A DNA stretch of 64,000 nt, from positions 620,001 through 684,000 of the forward strand of contig NZ_JBJQIK030000003.1 of the NCBI RefSeq assembly GCF_045984285.3, in the 5' to 3' direction. The translations under genes were made by a program, and so were the position numbers. A model generated the notes under the pieces. That model had not been told where the DNA came from. It saw only the letters and a program-made list of their open reading frames with translations, and did no database searches. The stretch is from Rugamonas sp045984285 (GTDB taxonomy: Bacteria > Pseudomonadota > Gammaproteobacteria > Burkholderiales > Burkholderiaceae_D). Shown here piece by piece: positions 24,682 through 33,796 of the stretch (position 1 is its first letter; the number at the start of each line of letters is the position of its first letter).

Positions 24682-24968
24682 GATTGCGCTGTTCGTTGCG
24701 CATTTGCCACTACCTCATGGTTACCCAGCGCTGCCACGCCGCCTCCTGCCGGCCGCAACGCACCGTAACTGCCAAGCTCAGGCACTATACCGCCAAGTGC
24801 GGCGCCCGTCACGGCCACTCTGGTGCCATAACCAGGCCGCGCCTGCCATACTCAATGGTTTTGCCCCTGTCCCATAAATGCTTTTCTGCACCTTCCAGCG
24901 CCAGATCGTCCTGCTACACTGGGTTCAGCCCGGGCCGGCTGCGCGGCTCACCTGAACCAGGAGACATC

Positions 24969-25961
24969 ATGCGTGCTGCCCCGACGGATACCCTGCGCAT
25001 CGGCCTGCTGCTTTATCCCGGCTGCATGCCGGCTGGCCTGTTTGCCTTCGCCGACCTGCTGACCTCGGCAAACGCCCGGGCCGGCCGCGCCGTTTTCCGC
25101 ACCGAGTTCGTTGCACTCGAAGCCGGGCCGGTCAGCTGTGCCCACGGCCATCCGCTGCACGCCAGCGCCGCGCTCGGCCGCGCCGAGCTCGATGCCGTAC
25201 TGGTGCCGCCGTGCTGGACCGACTCGCTGCAGGAACTGGAACAGGTGGTGGACGGGCGCCAGGACGTGGTCAACGGACTCAGCCAGCTCGGCAACGAGGT
25301 CATGCTGCTCAGCTACTGCGTGGGCGTGTGCCTGGTGGCGGCCACCGGCCGCCTCAAGGGCCAGCCCGCCACTACCTCGTGGTGGCTGGCGGACATGCTG
25401 CGCAAGCGCCATCCGAATGTGATCTGGAATATCGAGCTCAGCGTGATCGCCAACCGGCGCAATGCCACCGCCGCAGCTGCCTTCGCCTTCCAGCTGCTGG
25501 CCAAGGAGCTGATGGATAAATACATCGGCAAGCATGTTTACAGCGACATGATCAAGATGATGGTGCTGCCGCGGCCGGACCGCGCCCACCAGGTCTTCCA
25601 TGCGATGGACATCGTGCAGCAGGGCGATGAACTGATGCGCCAGCTGTTCATCACCGCCCAGGCCCTGCCGGCGGCGGACATCACGGTGCGCAAGCTGGCC
25701 GATGTCATCGGCACCACCGAGCGCACCCTGTCACGCAAGGTCAGCGCTGCGTCCGGCCTGCCCATTGCCAGCTATCTGCGGCGCATCAAGCTGCACCAGG
25801 TCAGCGAGCGCCTGATCCTGACCTCCGTTCCGGCCAGCGCCATCAGTGACGCGCTCGGCTTCAGCAGCGAATCCACCATGCGCCGCATGTTCAAGGGCCT
25901 CACCGGCCTGACGCCGCTCGAATACCGCAACCGTTACAAGCGGCCGCAGGACGCGGCCTGA
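24969..25961 (+). CDS. GlxA-type transcription regulator (DJ-1/PfpI plus AraC HTH), copy 1
   Basis: This is a 330 aa regulator. Residues 10-180 are a DJ-1/PfpI-like domain (RIGLLLYPGCMPAGLFAFADLL; nucleophile-elbow-like LLSYCVGVCLVAA; TSWWLADMLRKRHP). Residues 225-325 are an AraC DNA-binding domain (VRKLADVIGTTERTLSRKVSAASGLPIASYLRRIKL, then ISDALGFSSESTMRRMFKGLTGLTPLEYRNRY). The DJ-1-like half normally senses a small ligand and is not usually enzymatic in such fusions. The start at 24969 follows CAGGAGACATC; the frame is open far upstream. It is divergent from the pectin receptor and 263 bases before a chemoreceptor. The target is unknown. Two other regulators of this type lie at 33797 and 43996. 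Confidence 0.88.
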   Translation: MRAAPTDTLRIGLLLYPGCMPAGLFAFADLLTSANARAGRAVFRTEFVALEAGPVSCAHGHPLHASAALGRAELDAVLVPPCWTDSLQELEQVVDGRQDVVNGLSQLGNEVMLLSYCVGVCLVAATGRLKGQPATTSWWLADMLRKRHPNVIWNIELSVIANRRNATAAAAFAFQLLAKELMDKYIGKHVYSDMIKMMVLPRPDRAHQVFHAMDIVQQGDELMRQLFITAQALPAADITVRKLADVIGTTERTLSRKVSAASGLPIASYLRRIKLHQVSERLILTSVPASAISDALGFSSESTMRRMFKGLTGLTPLEYRNRYKRPQDAA

Positions 25962-26224
25962 CGCCCCCGGCGCGCCGCCCACGGCGCACCTCTCCCCTCT
26001 TCCACTTTCCCCGCGCCGGCGGTGCCGGCGCCGCCGCGTCCGCACGCCGCGTCGCCGGTGCCGTACGCGACGCCCCGGCCGCGCGGCAGAATTGCACGAA
26101 TTTTGACCGGAAACGCCATGGTCCGGACGTGCGGATTGCCTCACACTTTTTCATCTCTGCCTGCTCCGCGCCGCAACACCGGGCGCGCCGCGGCAGATCT
26201 TGAGGCGATCAATTGGAGAGAACG

Positions 26225-27916
26225 ATGTTTCGAAATGTGAAGATAAAAACCGTGTCGATGGCAGCCCCGGTCATCATGGTGCTGCTGATCCTGACCGTGG
26301 GCGCCCTCGGCTTCTACGGCTCGCACCTGGTGCGTACGGTCACGGTCAACAACCACGCCAGCGCCATCAGCCGCAATGCGATCCGGCTCGACATGGAGAC
26401 CAACCGTAGCCAGGTCCTGCAAGCCCTGCAGCACAATCCCGGTTTCGCCTGGTCGCGCCTGCATGACCACCCCCTGACCGTGCACTTCGATACCATCGAT
26501 ACCGTCTCGGCCCGGCTCGCCAATCGCTGGGAAGAATACCTGGCCAGTATCACGGATGCCGAGGAAAGGCGGTTGGCCCAGGAATGGTTTACGGCCAGCG
26601 AAGGGCTCGGCCTGGAACCAGTGCGGGCCGCCCTTGCCGACCTGCGTTCCGGACGCTGGGACGATGCGGAAGACGTGTTAATCAAGCATATCAACCCGCG
26701 CTATCGCGCAGGCGACGCCGCCATGCATGAACTCAGCAAGCTGGCCGACAGCCACGCCCGGGAAGCCGAAGAGCGGCTCGGCACGATGCAGGCCCGCATT
26801 GCCTTCGCCAGCGGCGCCGTGCTGGTGATGGGCACGGCGCTCGGCACCGCCGTGGCCCTGGTGCTGGTCACGGCCGTGGTGCGGCCGCTGCGTGAAGCGG
26901 TCACGGTCGCCGAGCGCGTGGCGGACGGCGACCTGACCGGCTCGATCGACAGCCGCGGCAACAACGAAATCGGGCAACTGCTGGCGGCGCTGGGCAAGAT
27001 GCGCAGCAGCCTGGCCGCCATCGTCAGCGAGGTCCACACGGGTACCGACATGATCGCCAGCGCCTCGCGCCAGATCGCGGCAGGTAACCTGGACCTGTCG
27101 GAACGCACCAGCGGCCAGGCCAGCTCGCTGGAACAGACCGCGTCGTCCATGGAGCAGCTCACCAGCACGGTAGGCCAGAACGCCGAGAATGCGCGCCAGG
27201 CCCGACGCCTTGCGGTCTCGGCCTCGGAAGTGGCGTCGCGCGGCGGCGCCGTGGTGGCCGATGTGGTGCAGACCATGGGCTCGATCAGTGAATCGTCGAA
27301 GAAGATCGCCGACATTACGGGCGTCATCGACGGCATCGCCTTCCAGACCAATATCCTGGCGCTGAATGCCGCGGTGGAAGCGGCCCGCGCCGGCGAACAG
27401 GGCCGCGGCTTTGCCGTGGTGGCCTCGGAGGTGCGCAACCTGGCGCAGCGCTCGGCCCAGGCGGCGCGCGAAATCAAGGAACTGATCGGCGACTCGGCCG
27501 GCAAGGTCGACAGCGGCGCGCGCCTGGTGGACCAGGCCGGCGCCACCATGCAGGAAATCGTCAGCAGCGTGCAGCGTGTTACCGACATCATGGCCGAGAT
27601 TTCGACCGCCAGCGAGGAGCAGACCGCGGGCCTGGGCCAGATCAACCAGGCCATCGGCCATATGGACTCGATCACCCAGCAGAACGTGGCGCTGGTGGAA
27701 GAGGCCGCGGCAGCGGCGGACGCCCTGCAGGAGCAGGCCGGCAGGCTGGCCAGCACGGTCAGCGTGTTCCGCACCGATGCGCGGCAGCCGGTGGCCACGC
27801 CGCCTGCGCCAACCCCTGCCGCGGCGTCCCGGCCTGGCGCCAGGGCCCCGGCCCGGCTGGCACGCCCGGCCACCGTGGCCAGCGCCGATGCCAGCGATGG
27901 CTGGGTGGCCTACTGA
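26225..27916 (+). CDS. Methyl-accepting chemotaxis protein 1
   Basis: This is a 563 aa chemoreceptor. TM1 is at about 10-33 and is followed by a periplasmic helical-bundle ligand domain with METNRSQVLQALQHNP and RLHDHPLTVHF, the Tar-like segment. TM2 is near 195-220, then HAMP, then the signalling domain with the hairpin tip region IDGIAFQTNILALNAAVEAARAGEQGRGFAVVASEVRNLAQRSA. No C-terminal NWETF-type pentapeptide is seen. ATG 26225 is preceded by TTGGAGAGAACG; an in-frame ATG four codons earlier lies before that site. Its ligand domain resembles that of chemoreceptor 4 (45072-46703). The cheW gene follows after 32 bases. The 263 bases upstream hold a GC-rich hairpin (26013-26031) but no gene. 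Confidence 0.93.
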   Translation: MFRNVKIKTVSMAAPVIMVLLILTVGALGFYGSHLVRTVTVNNHASAISRNAIRLDMETNRSQVLQALQHNPGFAWSRLHDHPLTVHFDTIDTVSARLANRWEEYLASITDAEERRLAQEWFTASEGLGLEPVRAALADLRSGRWDDAEDVLIKHINPRYRAGDAAMHELSKLADSHAREAEERLGTMQARIAFASGAVLVMGTALGTAVALVLVTAVVRPLREAVTVAERVADGDLTGSIDSRGNNEIGQLLAALGKMRSSLAAIVSEVHTGTDMIASASRQIAAGNLDLSERTSGQASSLEQTASSMEQLTSTVGQNAENARQARRLAVSASEVASRGGAVVADVVQTMGSISESSKKIADITGVIDGIAFQTNILALNAAVEAARAGEQGRGFAVVASEVRNLAQRSAQAAREIKELIGDSAGKVDSGARLVDQAGATMQEIVSSVQRVTDIMAEISTASEEQTAGLGQINQAIGHMDSITQQNVALVEEAAAAADALQEQAGRLASTVSVFRTDARQPVATPPAPTPAAASRPGARAPARLARPATVASADASDGWVAY

Positions 27917-27948
27917 GCGCCCTGCCTCCATCCATTTCAGGACAAGCC

Positions 27949-28455
27949 ATGAATAACACAGCATGCAGCACGGCCGCCGCGCGTGGCGTGGCCGAGTTCC
28001 TTTCGTTCACCATCGGCGACGATGCCTACGGCATCGCCATCGATGCGGTGCAGGAACTGCGCGGCTATGGGCCGGTGACCCGGCTCGCCAACGCGCCGCC
28101 CGAGGTCAAGGGCGTGATGAACCTGCGCTGCCTGATGATGCCGGTGATCGACCTGCGCATCCAGCTCGGCCTGGCCGAAGTGCGCTATGACGCTAGCACG
28201 GTGGTGGTGGTGCTGCAGGCCGGCGGCAAGACCGTGGGCGCGGTGGTCGATGGTGTGTCGGACGTGATCACGCTGGCGCCGGAAGACATCCGGCCGGCGC
28301 CCGAGGTGGCAAACCGGCCGGGACCGCAGAGCATTGTCGGCATCGGCCTCACGGGCGAGGCCATGCTGGTACTGCTCGACGCCGGCGCCCTGCTGGCCGG
28401 CTGCACCATCGATCCCGCCGAAACCGGCGCCCTGCCGGCCTTGCAGGCGGCATGA
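27949..28455 (+). CDS. cheW: Chemotaxis coupling protein CheW
   Basis: This is a 168 aa CheW-domain protein that links receptors to the CheA kinase. The fold is seen in FLSFTIGDDAYGIAIDAVQELRGYGPVTRLANAPPEVKGVMNLRCLMMPVIDLR-type sequence, with the conserved GVMNLRC..MPVIDLR (family GVINLRG..IPVIDLR) and VVDGVSDVITL. The C-terminal tail after SIVGIGLTGEAMLVLLDAG is short. It lies between a chemoreceptor and a chemoreceptor pseudogene. No cheA, cheB, cheR or cheY gene is in the window, so it must serve a kinase encoded elsewhere. Confidence 0.93.
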   Translation: MNNTACSTAAARGVAEFLSFTIGDDAYGIAIDAVQELRGYGPVTRLANAPPEVKGVMNLRCLMMPVIDLRIQLGLAEVRYDASTVVVVLQAGGKTVGAVVDGVSDVITLAPEDIRPAPEVANRPGPQSIVGIGLTGEAMLVLLDAGALLAGCTIDPAETGALPALQAA

Positions 28456-28475
28456 AGAACCAGGAGGACAAAACA

Positions 28476-30066
28476 ATGAAATTACAGAATATGCGCGTGG
28501 CTACCCGCCTCGGCGCGGCGTTCGGCCTGGTGGGCCTGCTGCTGGGAGTGGTGATCGTGTTGTCGCTGTCGAGCATGCGCCAGATCCAGGACGGCATGGA
28601 CCAGATCACCTAGGTCAACGACGTCGAGGCCCAGCTCGCCGCCACCATGGAACAAACCGTCACTGAGCGCGCTGGCGCTGCGCAACCTGATCCTGCTGCA
28701 GGAAGCGAAGGAGATCCAGGTCGAAGTCGCACGCATCGCCACCCAGGAAAAACGCTATGCGGAAGCGCAGCAAAAGCTGGGCCGCCTGTTCGCCGGCATG
28801 GCCGGCACCACGGACCAGGAGCACGCGCTGCTGGCCCGCATCCGCCAGCAGGCCGAGCTGGCAACGCCGTTTGTGCGGCAGGCCGCCGCGCTGGCACTGG
28901 ACAAGAAAACCGATGAGGCCTACCGCCTGCTGCGCTACGACTTCCGGCCGGTGCAGCGCCAGTGGTGGGATCTGCTGCGCGAGCTGCGTGCGCTGGAAGA
29001 GCAGCAGAACACCGCCGCGGTGGCTGCCGCCGCCGAGACTTATGCCCGTGCGCGCTGGCTGGTGGTGGGCTTCGGTGTGCTGGCGCTGCTTGCCAGCGCG
29101 GCGGCGGCGCTGCTGATCACGCGCAGCGTGGTGCGCCAGCTGGGCTGCGAGCCGCAAGAAGCGGTGGCCATCGCCGCCCAGATTGCGGCCGGCAACCTGG
29201 CCGCGGCCATCACGCCGCGCCCCGGCGACCAGTCCAGCCTGCTGTTTGCGATGAAGTCCATGCGCGACAGCCTGACCGACATCGTGCAGCGCGTGCGCAG
29301 CAGCACCGACACCCTCAGCGTCAGCGCCGGCCAGCTGGCCGGCGGCAATGTCGACCTGTCGGCGCGCACCGAGCAGCAGGCCAGCGCGCTGTAGGAAACG
29401 GCGGCCTCGATGGAGCAGCTGACCTCGGCCGTCCAGCACAATGCCGACAATGCGCGCCAGGCCAACGGCCTGGTCAGCTCGGCCACAGAAATCGCCACCC
29501 TGGGGGGCGCGGTGGTGGCGCAGGTGGTCGACACCATGGCCGCCATCGACGCCTCGGCGCGCAAGATCGTCGACATCATCGGCGTCATTGACGGCATCGC
29601 CTTCCAGACCAATATCCTGGCGCTGAACGCGGCGGTGGAAGCGGCCCGCGCCGGCGAACAGGGCCGTGGTTTCGCGGTGGTGGCGACCGAGGTGCGCAAC
29701 CTGGCGCAGCGTTCGGCCGGCGCCGCCAAGGAAATCAAGGGCCTGATCGGCGACTCGGTCGACAAGGTCCAGCTGGGCAACAAGCTGGTCGATGAAGCCG
29801 GCGCCACCATGCACAATGTGGTGGCCAGCGTACGGCAGGTGGCCGATATCATGGCCGAGATCATGGCGGCCAGCCAGGAGCAGTCGCAGGGGATCGCCCA
29901 GGTCAACTCGGCCATCGTGCGGATGGACAGCGTGACCCAGCAGAATGCCGCCCTGGTGGAGGAAGCGGCGGCGGCCACCTGGAACAGGGCCGCGCCGCGG
30001 CCTGCCGCACCTCAGGCATGGAAAAGTCCGGCCTGCCGTCCTGGGGGGCATGCCGGTCGAGTCTGA
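28476..30066 (+). pseudogene. Methyl-accepting chemotaxis protein, disrupted
   Basis: The reading begins with a good ribosome-binding site (CAGGAGGACA) and MKLQNMRVATRLGAAFGL but stops at an in-frame TAG (28611-28613, codon 46). Homology continues in the same frame to about 28670, where two bases are missing compared with the intact paralogue at 30244-31869 (TERALALRN). The next frame carries ligand-domain, TM2 and HAMP-like sequence and meets a second TAG at 29392-29394, where LQETAASMEQL is expected (CAG to TAG). The signalling domain follows in that frame, with IDGIAFQTNILALNAAVEAARAGE intact. After VEEAAAAT the C-terminus is unlike the paralogue. Three independent lesions argue for decay rather than recoding. 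Confidence 0.9.
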
Positions 30067-30161
30067 ACGATCGGTGGGATGGTGGCCGGCGCCGGCAGAA
30101 TCTGAGCCATGCGAACGGGCTGGTTGCGGCCCGATGCCGCCCAGCGTGCGACCTGACCTAC

Positions 30162-30205
30162 AAGAAGAAACGGCAAGGCGCTGCCCGTCAGCAGCGCCTT
30201 GCCGT
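30162..30205 (-). terminator. Rho-independent terminator of chemoreceptor 2
   Basis: A perfect 15-base stem (30170-30184 with 30191-30205, CCGTCA loop) is followed on the minus strand by TTCTTCTT (30169-30162). It lies 38 bases past the stop of the minus-strand chemoreceptor gene and separates it from the convergent pseudogene. Confidence 0.75.
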
Positions 30206-30243
30206 GGCGGCACCGGCCTGGCCGGCGCCGTGAGCCTGCGGAC

Positions 30244-31869
30244 TCAGGCTCGCGCTGCGATCCGTCGCGGCAGCAACATGGCTGGACTGCCAAGGCGGGC
30301 AGGCGCGGCCTGTTCCAGCAGGAATGCGCCGACGGCATCGCTCAGCTGTGTGGCCAGCTCGTGCATCGATTCGGTGGCCGCCGTCGCTTCCTCCACCAGG
30401 GCGGCATTTTGCTGGGTCACACTGTCCATCTGCACGATAGCCGAGTTGACCTGGGCGATGCCCTGCGACTGCTCTTGGCTAGCCGCCACGATCTCGCCCA
30501 TGATGTCGGCCACCTGGCGCACGCTGGCCACTACGTTCTGCATGGTGGCGCCGGCTTCATCAACCAGTTTGTTGCCCAGTTGAACCTTATCGACCGAGTC
30601 GCCGATCAGGCCCTTGATTTCCTTGGCGGCGGCGGCCGAACGCTGCGCCAGGTTGCGCACCTCGCTGGCCACCACCGCAAAACCGCGACCCTGTTCGCCG
30701 GCACGGGCCGCTTCAACGGCCGCGTTCAGCGCCAGGATATTGGTCTGGAAGGCGATGCCGTCAATGACGCCAATGATATCGACAATCTTGCGCGCCGAAG
30801 CGTTGATAGCGGCCATCGTATCGACTACCTGGGCCACCACCGTGCCACCCTGGGTAGCGATTTCGGTAGCCGAGCTGACCAGGCCGTTGGCTTGGCGCGC
30901 ATTGTCGGCATTGTGCTGGACCGCCGAGGTCAATTGCTCCATCGAGGCCGCGGTCTGCTCCAGGGCGCTGGCCTGCTGCTCGGTACGTGCCGACAGGTCG
31001 GCATTGCCGCCGGCCAGTTGGCCGGCGCTGACGCTGAGAGTATCCGTACTGCTGCGCACGCGGTGTACCATCTGGGTCAGGCTGTCGCGCATTGACTTCA
31101 TCGCAAACAGCAAGCTGGACTGATCGCCAGCGCGCGGGGTGATGGTATCCGCAAGATTGCCGGCCGCAATCCGGGCCGCAATGGCCGCGGCCTCCTGCGG
31201 TTCGCAGCCCAGCTGGCGTACCACGCTGCGCGTGATCAGCAGCGCCGCCGCCGCGCTGGCGGCGAGCGCCAGGATGCCAAAGCCGCTGACCAGCCAGCGT
31301 GCCCGCTGATATCCTGCCGCTGCGGCCAACACGGCTTCCTTGTTCTGCTTCTCTTCCAGGGCGCGCAGCTCGCGCAGCAGATCCCACCACTTGCGCTGTA
31401 CCGGCCGGTAGTCATAGCGCAACAGTCGGTAAGCGTCCTGCGGTTTCTTGTCGAGCGCGAGCTCCGCTGCACGGCGGATAAAGGGCCCCGCGAGCTCGGC
31501 CTGCTGCGCGACCTGAGCGAGCAATGCGCGTTCCTGGCTGTCCGTTCCCGGCGTCCGATCGAACAGGCGGCTCAGTTGTTCGTGAGCTTCCGCATAACGC
31601 CGGCCTTGCTCGGCAATACGCTTGATCTCGATCTGGATTTCCTTTTCTTCCTGCAGCAGGATCAGATTGCGCAGCGCCAGTGCCCGCTCGGTCACGGTCA
31701 TGTCCATTGCCGCAGCCAGCTGGACCTCCTTGTCACTTATCTGCGTCAGCTGGTTCATGCCATCCTGAATGATGGACAAGGCCAACGCGACCACCACGCC
31801 CAGCAACAATGCCACCAAGCCAAATCCGGCCCCAAGGCGCGAGGCCACGCTCATATTCTGCAACTTCAT
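30244..31869 (-). CDS. Methyl-accepting chemotaxis protein 2
   Basis: This is a 541 aa chemoreceptor with TM1 at about 11-32, a four-helix-bundle ligand domain (MTVTERALALRNLILLQEEKEI-type motif near 55-75, characteristic of this class), TM2 near 192-212, HAMP, and a signalling domain with VIDGIAFQTNILALNAAVEAARAGEQGRGFAVV. The start at 31869 has GGAG 10 bases upstream; the frame is open for 94 more codons without typical sequence. It is the intact relative of the pseudogene at 28476-30066; the two point at each other, like an inverted duplication. The 307 bases between this gene and the next, divergent one show no further gene. Confidence 0.92.
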   Translation of the reverse strand: MKLQNMSVASRLGAGFGLVALLLGVVVALALSIIQDGMNQLTQISDKEVQLAAAMDMTVTERALALRNLILLQEEKEIQIEIKRIAEQGRRYAEAHEQLSRLFDRTPGTDSQERALLAQVAQQAELAGPFIRRAAELALDKKPQDAYRLLRYDYRPVQRKWWDLLRELRALEEKQNKEAVLAAAAGYQRARWLVSGFGILALAASAAAALLITRSVVRQLGCEPQEAAAIAARIAAGNLADTITPRAGDQSSLLFAMKSMRDSLTQMVHRVRSSTDTLSVSAGQLAGGNADLSARTEQQASALEQTAASMEQLTSAVQHNADNARQANGLVSSATEIATQGGTVVAQVVDTMAAINASARKIVDIIGVIDGIAFQTNILALNAAVEAARAGEQGRGFAVVASEVRNLAQRSAAAAKEIKGLIGDSVDKVQLGNKLVDEAGATMQNVVASVRQVADIMGEIVAASQEQSQGIAQVNSAIVQMDSVTQQNAALVEEATAATESMHELATQLSDAVGAFLLEQAAPARLGSPAMLLPRRIAARA

Positions 31870-32176
31870 CTGTCTGATCTCCAAGCTTGTCATGCCAGCA
31901 GCGGTAAGCGGCACCGGAATGGCCGCCCTGGCCCGGCTGGCAGAACCCGGGCACGGGGCATAGCATGGCAAACCTGCCTGGCCACAACAATGGCCGGAGC
32001 GCGCTGCCGCTGCCGCGTTGGCAGCCGTAGCGCAATTTTGGCAGTAGCAGCGACCACCGGGTGTGGCGCGATGCGAGGGCAAGCGTGCGCTGCAGCTGAA
32101 CATTGCGTGCCGCGCCAGTTCCGCTGGCGACGGCCGCGCGGTATCGTGCACTGAATATCAACTTAATATCCATAAC

Positions 32177-33007
32177 ATGATTCGCACCCTGTTTTACGGC
32201 GCCAGCGGCGCCTTGCGGAATGGCTGGTGGATCCTGCTGTTCTATCTGGCGCTGGGTGTGGCCGTGGCCGGGCTGATACAGCTGGCGCCGCAAGGCCAGG
32301 TGCCCGAGCTGTGGCAGCTGGGCGCGGCCCTCGCCGTGACGGCATTGCTGCAGACCGGCCGCCGGCGCCCGTGGCGGGAGCTTAGCGGCCAGCCTGGGCT
32401 GGTCTGGCTGCACTACTTCGGACTGGGCACGCTGCTGGCCGCGGCGCTGTGGGGCATGCCTACCCTGTTTCTTCTGCTGCTAGGCGCCACGCGCATGACA
32501 TGCGACGGTCCGCTCAGCACATTGGTGGCGGGCCTGCTTGCCCTGATGAGCGCTACGGTGCTGGAGGAAGTGGTGTTCCGCGGCTTTGTGTTCCGCCGCC
32601 TGCAAGACGGGCTGGGCCCGGCAACTGCCGTGCTGCTCAGCGCCGGCCATTTCCTGCTGGTGCATATGAATAACCCTGGCATGCACGGCGTCACGCACGT
32701 GCTGGCCATGGCCAATATCTTCATCGCCGGCCTGGCGTTCGGCCTGGCGGCCCTGCGCAGCGGCGGCCTGGCCCTGCCGATCGGCTTGCACCTGGGCGCC
32801 AATTGGCTGCAGGGTCCCCTGTTGGGGTTCGGTGTCAGCGGCCATGCGACGGAGCACCTCTGCCGCCAGCAGTTGAACGGTCCCGACTGGCTGACCGGCG
32901 GCGCCTTCGGGCTGGAGGCCAGCGTCCCGGGAACGCTGGCCATCATGGCCGTGGCATGGCTGCTCTGGCGCTGGCGTCCGGCGCAACAGCACGACGGTAA
33001 AAAATGA
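32177..33007 (+). CDS. CPBP-family intramembrane metalloprotease
   Basis: This is a 276 aa integral membrane protein with about seven hydrophobic segments. The three CPBP (CAAX/ABI) motifs are present: LEEVVFRGFVFRRL (EExxxR), SAGHFLLVHM (FxxxH) and GLHLGANWLQG (HxxxN). These residues hold the catalytic water or metal in this family. The substrate is unknown; members include bacteriocin-immunity and protein-maturation proteases, and MlrA of microcystin degraders uses the same three motifs. The start at 32177 (MIRTLFYGASG) has a poor ribosome-binding sequence in an AT-rich stretch. It is 100 bases before a DUF2306-type membrane protein gene. Confidence 0.87.
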   Translation: MIRTLFYGASGALRNGWWILLFYLALGVAVAGLIQLAPQGQVPELWQLGAALAVTALLQTGRRRPWRELSGQPGLVWLHYFGLGTLLAAALWGMPTLFLLLLGATRMTCDGPLSTLVAGLLALMSATVLEEVVFRGFVFRRLQDGLGPATAVLLSAGHFLLVHMNNPGMHGVTHVLAMANIFIAGLAFGLAALRSGGLALPIGLHLGANWLQGPLLGFGVSGHATEHLCRQQLNGPDWLTGGAFGLEASVPGTLAIMAVAWLLWRWRPAQQHDGKK

Positions 33008-33107
33008 CTGAAAGTTGACCAGAATCGCACTGGCTGCCAACGGCAGGCCGCGCGACACTGGCACGTTCGGTCCACTGATCTGTTTTTGTAGAAAGTCTGC
33101 AGGTACC

Positions 33108-33794
33108 ATGTTCGGGAATATCAAATCGCGGCAATCGCCCGGTCGCGCGAACGGCGGCCCTGCCGGGCCCTGGCCGCGGCAAGAATGTTGGCTGCTGGCT
33201 GGCCTGTTGCTGCTGGCGGCGGTCCCTATACTGGCTGCCGCCAGCCGCCTGTACTATTTCGGCAGTAATGCCACGCATCCGGCGCTGGCCCGCTTCAGCG
33301 CCACGCCCGCGCCGATGATCGTGCATCTGCTCAGCGCCAGCCTGTTCGCCCTGCTCGGCGCTTGGCAGCTGATACCGTCCGCACGCCTGCGGGCGCCGCG
33401 GCGCCACGCCCGGCTCGGGCAACTGGCCTGGGGCGCCGGTCTGCTGGCCGCCCTGTCGGCCTGCTGGGCCCTGGCCGTATACCCGGTGGCAGCCACCGAC
33501 CCGCCCCCCTTGTCCTGGCTGCGCGCGCTGGCTGCCGCTGGTCTCGCCCTGTGCCTGCTGGCCGGCATGCACGCCGGCCGCCGGCGCCACTATGCTGCAC
33601 ATCGGGCCTGGATGCTGCGCGCCTACGCGCTCGGCCTGGGCGCCGGCACCCAGGTGCTGACCCATCTGCCTTTTCTGCTCGGCGAGGGTGCCCCCCCGCC
33701 GGCCGCGCGCCTGCTGTGTATGGCCGCAGGCTGGCTGATCAATCTTGCCGTCGCCGAGTACCTGCTGCGCCGCCCTACTCTCCTGTACCGTTAA
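33108..33794 (+). CDS. DUF2306-type membrane protein
   Basis: This is a 228 aa inner-membrane protein with about six hydrophobic segments. The pattern HLLSASLFALLGAWQLIP, RHARLGQLAWGAGLLAAL, GMHAGRRRHYAAHRAWMLRAYAL and GTQVLTHLPF matches DUF2306 proteins, whose conserved histidines may bind haem or another cofactor. The function of the family is not known. I chose the ATG at 33108 (MFGNIKSRQ); the frame is open 31 codons further up, where the sequence does not look coding. The stop is two bases from the next ATG, that of a GlxA-type regulator, so the two genes are probably co-transcribed. Confidence 0.7.
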   Translation: MFGNIKSRQSPGRANGGPAGPWPRQECWLLAGLLLLAAVPILAAASRLYYFGSNATHPALARFSATPAPMIVHLLSASLFALLGAWQLIPSARLRAPRRHARLGQLAWGAGLLAALSACWALAVYPVAATDPPPLSWLRALAAAGLALCLLAGMHAGRRRHYAAHRAWMLRAYALGLGAGTQVLTHLPFLLGEGAPPPAARLLCMAAGWLINLAVAEYLLRRPTLLYR

Positions 33795-33796
33795 TT

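Noticed and set aside
28476..30066. TAG read-through (recoding) in the chemoreceptor
   Set aside because: Besides two TAG codons there is a frameshift and an altered C-terminus, and no recoding signal is visible. Decay explains all lesions.
31989..32060. Sigma-54 promoter (TTGGCAG elements) upstream of chemoreceptor 2 or the CPBP gene
   Set aside because: Two TTGGCAG copies occur, but the GG and GC pairs are not 12 bases apart in either.
32177..33007. CPBP protease as the missing MlrA of the peptide operon
   Set aside because: It shares the EExxxR, FxxxH and HxxxN motifs with MlrA, but so do all CPBP proteins. It is 17 kb from the operon and next to unrelated genes.
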